A stretch of DNA of 64,000 nucleotides from Ditylenchus dipsaci (taxonomy: Eukaryota; Nematoda; Chromadorea; Rhabditida; Anguinidae). Below the pieces are notes generated by a model. That model was not told the DNA's origin. It ran no database searches and worked only from the letters and a program-made list of their open reading frames with translations. Shown piece by piece: positions 40,801 to 52,800 of the stretch. The DNA is taken from positions 248,001-312,000 of the forward strand of contig SADC01001315.1 in NCBI GenBank assembly GCA_004194705.1. The letters are read 5' to 3'. The stretch's first letter is position 1. Each line of letters begins with the position of its first letter. Made by a program: the position numbers and the translations under genes.

Positions 40801-43800
40801 CTATTTTAACCGTTTTAACGTGCGCTCGATAAACCTGAGCCTAAGGCTGACTTAAAAGTACATCAAACAACCGATATTAAATCAAATTTAAAAAAATGGG
40901 AGCAATAACGCAAAAATCTTCTGTTTTCTATAGCGCATAAATTTTTAACGAAAGGAATTTTTTTTAATTTTTGAATTTTAAGGAATTTTCGCGAATTTTA
41001 CTTTAAATTTTAGATTTTTACTTTAAAAAAAATAAGGTAGATTTTGTGACTTTTGGATAGGGTGCTTAATTAAAGGAAATGCATTGTTTATGAAAAAAAT
41101 AAAGCACCAAACATTTTATATGAAAGTACGGGGTTTGTCAATTTTTTTTGACAAAATTCACATTTGGGCAGGCTATGATTTGTGCTTTTTCACAGCACAA
41201 ATGTCGAACCCTCGTTAGCATTCTTTTCCAAAATTGGAGTCAACGAAGAGCGAGGTGACATTACCTTACAACACAAGTCAGCGTTTTTTTTAACAAAAAA
41301 AATGTTTTAAAGCGTATTAAAAAAATTTGATGTCCAAACTTAAAGACATTATGTTTGGACCGGGTAATAATAATAATCTGAAAAATCTACCACAAATATC
41401 CTTATTAGCTAACAAGCCAAAAGAGGTCCCACAAAATATTACTTAACCAACTGACAATTTGTAGAAGTCGGCTATTCTCTTGGGATCACTCTTCTAGTTG
41501 AGCACAAATTTGCATGCTAGCACTATTAGGCGGCTCTATTATAAAATAAATAAACCAAAGGAATCCATTGAGCCACAAAAGAGTAGAAAAGTCAATATTT
41601 TTACAAAAGAGAAACTTTCCCAGCCGTTTTTTCTGTGTTTTCTTTTGAGTTTTGGGTTGCCTATCTTTTTCACCTTTTGTAAAATGGTGATGAAAAGAGC
41701 GCCAAAAGAGGCAAAGGAATGCATTAGCAGGGACGGGAATACAGCTCTTGCCCACAAATCTCGCAATTTTTTGCATACCTGATTCTAAGTTGCAAAAATC
41801 TATATGTCAGGACAATTCCAGAAGCGTATAGTTTGGTGACCGAAGGCACTTCATATAAAAATGATTTGCTCAGCCCTGATGATTTTTTTTTATTTGTAGG
41901 CATTAGCATACCCAGAAGAGTTTCAGAGGTGACACGTATGCGCACAAAAGTTTATTTATCGGTGTTTCTTCCGGCAGAAGTGCACTATTTGTATAGTGAA
42001 AAAACTTCGTTTTTTCACGGTCTCAGCATGTTTTTAATTTTTTTTCTCAAAAGTACTTTCATTTTCATTTTTCTGCTTTTTTTTTGTTTAGTGCCTGAAA
42101 CATGCTCAGACTGTAAAAAACAAGGTTGTGGCCATGTACAAATAGTGTACTTTAGCCCTCCCTCCTTTTTCTGTCAGGATTGAATTTTTCTGATTTTTTT
42201 TGTTCGAAATTTTTAATATTCTTATTTTCAATGAATTCAAAGATTTTAGTGCCACCAAACTTTGTTGGGGCCTTTTTTCGTCCCTTTCCTATGCTGCACT
42301 TAAAAATAGACAAAAAATTATTGGAAAATTATCAGTGGTGGAGGGGGTGTTATACGACCCTAGCGCCAAAATTTCACCTGCAATAAACCGTAAAAACTAT
42401 CCCCTCCCCTATAATATGTCCTCTTTTGTTGGCCCTCAGGAGAAGTCTTATCGCGACTCGACTGCATCATGTATAGAAAGCAAAAAAAAAAGTAGTAGCA
42501 GTTGTAAATGATTACATAAGAAGAACAAAGGCTTGGCAAGTGATAACATAACTTTTTGTTGTTGTTGCAAGTAAATAATGTTGACTTACTTGCACAATTT
42601 CGCCCATTTGGTTCATTGCATCCGCTACACACTCCTTACAGACTCAGTGTTTTGGCGGTGATAGTGCATGACGACATCTGCCTTATTGGAGACAGAATGC
42701 TTGAGTCCCTTCAGGTCTTCACTCCAACTCTGTTAATTGGTTAAATTATCAAAGATTGTGGTCAAATTGAGCTTGAATTCTTTTTTTGTGACAATTTTGC
42801 ATTTTTAACATAATGAAATTCAAAAATAGGAGAATTTTATTTATTTTCCCAAAATGTCTGTACTTTTTGGCGACACCGTGTGTATATAAAGTAGGGTGGC
42901 TAATATTCAAAGAAGCTCACCATTAGTTGCCTCCTAATCTCACTACAGTCTCGAAGAAAAACAGCCACTTTACAAGCAGCATTCAAATAAATTCTCTGGC
43001 TTGACCAACGGTCTTTTTCAGCTGCTTGTCGGTTTTCTGAAAAAAGAAACAATATAGCACTTATTCATTTTTGATTTTGAATACCATAATTCCTCCAATA
43101 TGGTTCCCCCTTCTAATACACCACCCCTTGACTTTGATAACCTATATCTCAACCAACAACAAATTTTTACATATCTATTTATTTTGGTTTCTTGAGTCCC
43201 ACGAAAATTTTCGATTCTGCTTTTAGATTTTGGTTAAACACATAAAGATATTATATCAGCCTTATAATTTTCTCATTTTCAGACGGGGTGTTGAAAAATA
43301 AGTCACCCGGGTGGCTGCTAGACGACAAAAAGCCATGAGTCTCTAATAATTTCAAATTGTTCTACCAATATTTCGAGCCAAGTTTTCGACATGTCTGATG
43401 GCTTCCGAGTTGTCCACATTAAGTACCACCCTTTGTTGTTGCAAGGCGGCATGCAATTGGTTGGCCTCTGCTATCACTCTAGCAAAAGCCTAAATTAATA
43501 TTTTAATTAACTTTTTTTTAAGGCCAAAAATTCCAACCTGCAAAGTGCCGTCATTCTCAGACTGCAATTTTTCCTTGTTCCGCTCACACTCTTCCACGGA
43601 TTCAGGCACCACCGAGAGAGAGGCTAAGCGATCGTCCATCTTTAAAATATTGCTTGATCGTGTCTGGGTATGGAAACGATTAAAATTACCTTGCAGTACC
43701 AGGCCATTATCTCATCATAATGCAAGAAGAAATTGGAGGCAATGAATAGTAAATTGGTGCGCATGTCTACTTTTTTGCGGAAACTGTCAATTTTCCGGCG

Positions 43801-46800
43801 TAATTCTAGAAGTGCTTGGGTGGTCTCTTCCTCGTTAACCTCACCTAGAAACCCTTTATTTTAACCTTTATTTTAGTCATAATTTTGGGGCCTCTTTTAT
43901 AATGAGGGAAATTTTTCCTTGATACAACCCTTGATTGTGCTTAGGCATAGTTTATAAACCTTTGCTTTTAAGACAGGGGCAATAATTTTAATTGTTCCAA
44001 ATATAGTTTTTTTTGTCCCAAATATTTTTTGGCGCAAGTTAGGAACAAAAAGATGTATTTTGTTCCAAAATTTTGAGACAATAGAAAGTATCACCCATAG
44101 AAAGGGGCCGTTTGAACTGTACCCATTTAAATCACTCAGATTTTTATTCACTTTTAACATTTTTCTGTGTATTTCGATGTACTTTAAACGAAAACAGGCT
44201 TATAGCCACCTCTGGATTCAATCACAAAAAATTCCGAATGCTTTCGTCCACCAAGCTGATTTTTCGACTTTTTGAAATCAAACAAAAAATCGGCCTGGGA
44301 CCAAGCCATCCGAAAAATAAAATTTTCCTGCTTCAATTTAGGGTTGGCTACACTCCTGTTTTTTTAGTATTCAGCGCGCCAAAAAACATGGAAAATTTTT
44401 AAAATCAATTAAATATATAAGGAGTTTGAAGGGGAATGGTTTTTTTTTCAATGGTTTGAAAATAATTTATCATTTTTTGTTTATTTTTCAATTTTTAGTA
44501 GATGGACTTGCCTGCATTTTTGAGTTCTGCAGCCATCGTAAATAGTTGATTGGCGTTTCGGTAGGTGTTCATGGCGACATTTCGGAAGTTCTCATGGTTG
44601 ACACTGAGACTGGTGGCCGACACTCTGTCCTGGCCAATGGCTATCTTCCGGCGAAGGAAAGGTTCTCCATGTTGCTCCAACCAGTCAATCACCTACAATA
44701 TATGTCACCTGTTTTGCAGAAAAATGCCAATAAATGCATACAGAGCGCATATCTGATGAGAATATAGCACTGGACATGCGGTAGTGAATGCTTTCCCTCC
44801 TACTCTTCCAGATGGAGTGTAGATTACGTTTGGCGTGAGTGATCCTTTGGATCAGCTCAAGCAATTGTTTGTAAGATTGAGCACTGCCAACATTCTCACC
44901 GTAGATCTTTTTCATCATTTTGGATAGCTGAGTAGCGTCAGCATAAGCCTGAACAAATAATTTCAATTAAAAAAATGTGAAAATCAGACCGAAACCCAAC
45001 TAGCTCAAATCTTACTTTAGAAAAAGTAAAAAACCTCTACATTTGCCTTATTTTGGGACATTTTCACTTGTTTCAACTTCAACCGTACGTTTCTCAGCAC
45101 TGTGCAATCCTTTAAAAAAGGCTGACCAGGAAAAATTTCGCCACGAGTGGGTAAAGTAAAAACTGAACAGCATGTGACTCCAAAAAGCTTGTTTCTGTCT
45201 AGAGTCTGAGAATTTTGTCCACTCTGATTTGTATGATTTGCTCTGATGATATCTGTCATCATGTAGGTTTTGGTTTTTAAATGGAAAATTGCAGGATTTT
45301 CAAAAACGACCGGCGAAATCAAAACAGAACTGGTGAAAGTATTGAAAATATATGAATCAAAAAATGGTGTACCCTAAGCAAGAAATAACTTAAAGGGGTG
45401 TCGTCTTGACTGACATTCGACTCGCTACAAATTGTGACTCGCTACAGTTTTTTCAAATTGGCGCGTTTTGGTGCTCAGTCTGGGACACACGTTTGAGCCC
45501 GTCCTAACGTGCGTGGGCCTACCCTTGCCTAAGCGTAAGGCCTAAGTTAAAAAAAAAGTTAAAAAAACATGCAAAAAACAGTCAAAAAAATTAAATTAAA
45601 AAATTCGATTCTGTAGCGAGTCACAATTTGTAGCGAGTCGCAGTTTTACCGTCGTCTTACCCAATTTTGACTGTATCGCACGGATAAGGCTTTTTTGGCG
45701 CTTATTTACTTTTTTACGAGAATTTTTATTCCTTTCTATCTTTTCTCTTTTTATTACCTGTTCTGAAAGTAAAAACAATATAAGGTATCCCTGCAACTCT
45801 GATTTTCTAACGAAGTGTCATTCAGTGTACCAATTTCACAATACAGTCCATTCTCGATTTAGTGTAGTCTCGATTCAGTGTAACTCTCGATTTTATGTAA
45901 GTTTTTTGGGTCCCCGTGAGCTACACTAAATCGAGAGGGGACTGTACTTAAAGGGGGGGGGGGGGGGGACTTTATATACGAATCGCCGTAGGTCACAGCG
46001 TTTGACAAATACATAAATTGGTGGAGGCTCACGCTATATAAAGATAAGTACGCATCATTTTGGCTGTTTTCCTTTCATTTTGGTGGCCATTTGCCGAAAA
46101 TCGCAAAATTAAGGCAGTTGCTGACAGCAAAGCAGTGCTGAAAATGGTTGCAATCGATTACTCGATGATTTTGGACCTAAAGTCAAAGAACTTGCTAAAA
46201 AAGTGAATTAAAACACTCCCAGAAGGACTAGAATTTTCGACAAAAGGCGATGCGTATATAAAGTCCCCCCCCCTCCCACACTTAAAGCATGAAGGCAAAA
46301 GCATAAGCCAAATCATTTTCTGACTTGCTTCATACTTGTCCTTTTTGAGCTGGATTTTTCAAAGATGCTGCAAATTATGATACTTTGTTAGAATAGGGAG
46401 TAGTCTAATAAACCTCCTTACAAAAAGACAATTACCTCAGAGTAGACGTTCTCAAAAACTTGTTCAAAGCTGTCATGCTCTTCTAGAAAGGCGTTCAGCT
46501 CGTCATGAGATTTATCCATGACCAAAGATGGGTCCACTCCCACATTCTCTATCCAATTGCCGTAGTTTTTGAGAAACTGAATTTAATGTGTTTGGGATGG
46601 TCAATATAATCACATGAAAATACCAAATTGCACTTCTGGTGAACATTGAATGTTAGCTTGAGCAGTCTGTTTCGTTGCTCTAGTCTCAACCGCAGAGTTT
46701 GCCACTCATTTTCCAGTTGGTAAATCAGGTTTCTATTGTGTTCACACCAAAAGACTGCAATTTGTGTAGCCGTCTGCCAACATCCATCACGTGGTTGTAG

Positions 46801-49800
46801 CTGATTTCATATTTCTGCAAAAAAGCAAAAAGTGGACTAGTTAAACTAGTCTAGTTTTTACTCAGAATTAGAGGTGCCCATTTTTATTTAAAAGTTTGAG
46901 CTTTTTGCATTTGTATTCGAAACACAAAAATTTTCAAAATTCAAGTGGGTCTTCGAAAGTTTTTGAGCTTTCGAAAATGACTGGTAAACCTGGTATTTTA
47001 TGTTAAAGAAAGGGTGCCTGCCCAGATCTGTCCACGAAAAACACTAAGCAGCACCAAGATATATTAAGTAAAATATTGGGTGGCACACAAATTCCAAAGG
47101 AAAAAGTTCCAAACGAGTAATTCTCCAAAGAAAATTTTTCCAGACGTTTAATTTTACAAACACAACGTTTCAAATGATGAATATTCCATGTCTTTTTAAT
47201 AGTGTCAGCTGAGCTTAATAAGTCATTTTCCAAAGTATAGTTTCAGCAAGAGTTAGTAGTTTTAGCAGGAAGTTTAGAAAGTTTTTCAATCATATCCACC
47301 GCTAGAATCCGAAATTTTGTATTTAGCTGAAAGCATTTATAAATCATCATGCGTTATCTAAAATCGTGTTCTAAACATGGTTTGATAATTTTTAAAGATC
47401 GATTTGACTTGCAACAACGTCAGCTCTGGAATAGTGTACCATAGGGTTTCCAGGTGGGGCTCAGGGTTCAGTACCTAGGTACCAGTACTCAGGTGGAAGT
47501 GACTATGTAGTATTACCGGCATACGGACGTTTAGCGGTTGGCGGGACAAATGTCCCAAAGCCACTAAACGTCACACCAAAACGCCAAGCTTTTTTTAGAT
47601 GTTTTTTAGGCTTAGGCTTTAGGCTTAGGCCTTAGGCTTAGGACAGAAAAAAACATCCGCACATCCTCAAAGTAACGATAAAAAAAAGCTTGGCGTTTTG
47701 GTGTGACGTTTAGGGGTTTTTGGGACATTTGTCCCGCCAACCGCTAAACGTCTACGCACCAGTATTACCCAATGCTTAGGTGGTTTAGGTGGGTTGAGAC
47801 ATCTGGAAAGGAATGGATGGGGCGGCGGTGAATTCACCTGCAAAGCTTTTTGAGCTTACAGGTTTGCGTGGTACTTCGCCTAAATGGGTATCCACATCAA
47901 GAATGTCAAATTTTGGATTTGGCTGAAAGTTATTAAAAATCATTGCACCATATCCAGAATCATGTCCTGAACAAGGTTTACGAGTACTAAGGTTTACTCT
48001 TACTGTTGAACCCCCTTCAGAGAGGGGGAGTTATTGGAGAGGAGTGGGGAGGGGGGGCGGTGAGTTATTTTTCAAAGGGAATTTTCGTTCTACTACGAGC
48101 AAAATATTTTCTGATTTTCCTTTTTCAATGTTTTGCTTTAAAAAATTCGTGAAGTACACAGGTAATTTAATTCCAGTGGAGTGCCCCCGAAATTCCACTG
48201 GAATTCCACTAACTCTAGAAATCCAGTCGATTTCCACTGGCGTTCCAGTGGAAAAATGGTGAATCCACTGAATAACCACCAAATTTAGTGGCAAAAAGGT
48301 GAAATCCACCGATTAGCCGATTAGGCTTGCACAAAAAACAAAACGCCTTCTGAGACCGATACTTTTTATAGTCAACTGCGTGTCTTTTCGACAGCTCAAA
48401 GTGTTTTCTATAACTTTAGTTATGATCAGGGGCGTACCAGGTGGTGCACGTGCCCCTCTCCCCCGTCAGAAATTCCTGTGTGCCACTGGTTATGATAACA
48501 GGCCATTGTTTTAAGCGGCATTGCATTCAAAAAGCAATAAAACACATGTTGAATAACCCTCAAAATACATTCTCAAAAAATTTTTCAAAATATTTTCTAG
48601 AAAATTTTTTCAAAGTAAGAAAAAAGTAAGAAAAAAGAACTGAAATTATATCAAATTTTCCATTAACTTAAAGGGGCATGATCGTGCCCGATGGGGAGAA
48701 AAGGCGCGAACCAGCACTTCTTTCCTTTCTCAATAAATTTTTACATTCGTTCTCGTTTAGATTTTTTAAGTTTTCTGTCTAGTTTTTAAAAGCAGTATAA
48801 GGTCATCTATATCAGATTTGACGCAGAATGAGTGAAAAATGGAACGATTCGAAAAAATTCGAAAAAACTGCTGGTTCGCGCCTTAACGCACCGGCATGCC
48901 CCTTTAACTGCAAGGGACCGGCTTCAGAGTTACGTCAATCGGAGTTTACGTTATAGTGAGTTTTGACTGTACGAAAAATTCTTTCACGGATGATTGACAA
49001 TTATACAGAGTTAAAATACTTACGAAATTTACACAGTACCCGATACAAACTGACTGAATTTCGGATTGTACATTTTGCTTTAAAACCATTAGATCAATCG
49101 TTTAAAGCGGATGGTTTTAGTGTTTGGTCAAACCGTGATCCGTATGGTCAACACGATATTTAAGTGGTCGAAATGCTATCAAAACGGTCGACTGATATCT
49201 GGTAGGGCATTTTGTACGTTACCGTGCAGTTCAACTATCATTCAAGTGGCCCAACTACTCATACCAAAATTTACTTGAGCTTGTGATCATAAATAACTCG
49301 CTTATTGCACTACCTTCTGTCGTTTTGAGAGGTTCAGTGTGGTTTAGGGAGATTCAAACTGATCCAGGGTGGTTTGAAATGATTCCAGGTTATCACGGTA
49401 GTCTAGGTGTTCATGGTGTTCGAGGTGATTTAGAGTAGTTTCAGATAGTTGTTTAGAAGATTTACCCTCAATAATATGAAACCAAATGATTTAAAATCAA
49501 TAGAATTTGAATTTGTTGAAAAATGGACAAATCATATATATTCCATAAGTGACTCCATCTGTTAAAAACGACATGGTGGCCGAATGGTAGTATGCTAGGT
49601 TGTCAGTGTAGATGTCGAGAGTTCCATCCCGTGCATTATTTTTACTTTTTTCCCACTGGATATCCACTTTATTTCCACTGGAAATCCAGTGGTACCACTG
49701 AATTACCACTGGAATTCCGCCAAATTACCAGTGGTTTTCCCCTAATTCCCTAATTTACAATTGGCCGTCCATGGACGCACCACTAGCAGTTTGGGGGAAA

Positions 49801-52800
49801 TGCACTGGAAATTCGGGGGTAATCCACTAGATTTAAGTTACCTGTGTAGATTATTAGAACCAGCAACTAGTAAAATACTCCAATTCCGAATCCTATACCA
49901 GATTCCTGAACGAGCAACGCAGGAATGTCTCCCTTGACTTTAAAAACCTTGTGAAGTTTTGACAGCCGATAAATATGGGTCAAACAGAATTAGGAAGCTT
50001 CAGACCTTGATATTTCATACTCTCGAAAATCTTTATTAGTCAATTCCTCGTTTGGAAAATTCATCGTTTGGAGAATTTCTCATTTGGAGAATTTCTCGTT
50101 TGGAACATTTGCCTTTTGAAAATTTCCGTTTGGAAAGCTCCTCGTTTGGAGAATTCTCGTTTGGAATTTGTGTGCCACCCAAAATATTGTTTCTGTTTGT
50201 TTCTCTGACAAAAATTGACGTAAAAAGTGTGAGACACAGTGGATCGTTGTCGCTAAATGATCTCGCGACAACCATTGTGAAGCTGAACCCTCCCTGTATT
50301 TTCAGGTTGGTACTTGTTAAATATAATTTATCAAAAATTTTTAAAAAAGTTTCCGAAAAAAGTCAGTGTCTTAATTACAACAGATCCTCTGAGCAAAAAT
50401 TTATTTTTACAGTTTTAGACATCTGACAGATTTTGTAAAAAGGTTTAAAAATTTAATAACTTACATCGACGCCATTAGTGAGGTCTTTATGTTCGGTGAG
50501 CAATCTGTCGGTATCAGACTCCGAGTTGCCAGTGATGGTAAAGCTATGTGAAAGTTGGTTGCAGCGAGCCCGAATCCACTGGTAGGCCTACAATAACAAA
50601 GGATTAATAACTAAAAAACTGTGGGGAAGCATACACTTTCAGCGTCTTTTTCAAATAATTTCATCTGATAGCACTGGTCTAGATCCTGTTTCTTCAACTC
50701 CCATTGGCAAGATATCTCAGCTCTAAACACCTCAAGGTGATGTCTTTAATTGAAAAACACAAATTGACCTTGTCCTAGCCAAAGTCTTGGTCAATTGCAC
50801 GAGATGTGGGAATATGGAAGAAAGATCAGGATTTGAGGTAGAGTGCAGGATGCTACCGTTTGAAGAAACTGGCAAGTATTCGCATTCATTGAATATTCTC
50901 TTTTTTAACTAAAAATGTTGATTGGTTTAGCAATAAAAGATTAGCTCAGCGGTTTTCGGCTATTTGGCTATTCTGAAAAATGCTAATTTCTCATAAATCA
51001 ACACAAATCTTAATTTGGGTCGGTTTGGCATGTTTCGACAGTCATTTGGAAAAGGGCACCGACCGATGGTGAATTTACCAGTTCGCGACGCTTTTTCAAA
51101 ATATTATTAAAATGTTTGTCTCACTACGAAAACCACACTCATGTGTCTCTTCCGTTGTTTTCGATATTTTTTCTGCAACCGGACAAAAGCCCCAAAAGGG
51201 ACTTTTGTCGCCCGACCAAAAGTTCTGAAAAAAGATTTGGTCGTTGACCTCTCACCATGTTATATACTAAAATAAAGCTAATGATCTGAGCTTCATTTTA
51301 GTATATAACATGTAAAGAGGTCAACCGACCAAAGCCCTTTTCAGAACTTTTGAAAAGCGACAAATACCCCTTTTTGGGATTTTGTCCGGTTGCTATTTTT
51401 TCTGCAAGCAGAACGTGCAATCAATTTCACTTTCAATTCAACAGAGTATCATAAAACCTTATGTATTTCCAATAAGCTAACTTGTTATTTCTGCTACCGT
51501 AGTGTTTGAAGTGGTGACGTCTAATCGAAACCTAAGTAGACCTCAAAACGCTCACAATCTTTATATACCGTATTTTCTCTATTGATGAACCCCTCTCTAA
51601 TAATGAACCCCCCTCCTATTTTTGACTAGGATTTTAAATTTAAGGTCATTTTTGATTGACAATTTTGAGAATTTTCGGGGTTGAAAATAATGAACCCGGG
51701 TGCATTAATAGAGAAAATACGGTATATATATATCCCAGGGGCGTATATATCACAGGGGGTCAAACAGCCGGGGGTAAACGGCCCAGAGGGCCAAACATCT
51801 TTTGGCTAATTTATAGGAGGCAAAACTTCAGAATTTGTTCTCTCTAGATAAAATTAGAGGATGAATTCACCGAGGATGATTTCATCGGAGGATGAATTCA
51901 CCAAGGATAAATTAGCCGTCGCCCCATATGCTTGCAGAAAAAATGTCGAAAACAACGGAAGAGACACATGAGTGTGGTTTTCGTAGTGAGACAAACATTT
52001 TAATAATATTTTGAAAAAGCGTTACGAACTGGCCGTAGAAAAACGGTTGCGTTGCGAACTGGCCGTACCCGCCATTGATGATGGACTGAATATCCATTAT
52101 CTTTTAATTGTATGAAATTTTGCTCAGACTTAAGCGCAACGAACAACTAGGCGGACCAATATTTTTCAAAAATTAATCAGAATGTTTTTTGTGATTTATG
52201 GTTCGAATTGAACAAAGTATCGTACTCTGGTATTTTAAACGACAAAAAATTCAATCAGAGTTCTAAAAACCGATAAGGTACCAAGGGAAAGTGCTAAGGA
52301 CACCCACCTGTTCTACGTCAGCTTCTACTCCCTCAACTGAAAGAGAAGCTATAAGTGATTGCAGTTTTTGGTGCTTGGAGATGGCTTCCTCCGCCTTGAC
52401 CACATCCACTGGAATGTCTGATGAGCTCATCAAGGTGCTGTATTTCTCAAAGTGACGGAGGATTTCGGAGGATCGCCACACCAGCTTCTCAATGTCCTAC
52501 AGGAACAACAATTAGATTTCTTAAGTTTGAATAAAAATATGTTGACCACTCTGAGATCAAGCCAGTCTTCGTGGTCATAAAACAAGGAGCCACCAAATTC
52601 TCGTACGATTTGTCCGGCATCCATGTACTTGGTGAGATTGTCAATGGAGATCATTTGAATGTCAAACTTGTATTTGCCAGTAGACACAGACGTTTTGTGC
52701 TTCTCCCAGAAATTGTCTGGTTTGATTATCAAAACTGCTGTCACAGTACCAGGGAAAAACTCCTAAATTAGAGCGTTTTAGGAAGATACCACAAGTGAAT

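Noticed and set aside
41833..42183. 116-codon plus-strand frame with a Cys-rich end
   Set aside because: Phe/Leu-rich from T tracts, no splice support and no family match; lies in the exon 16-17 intron.
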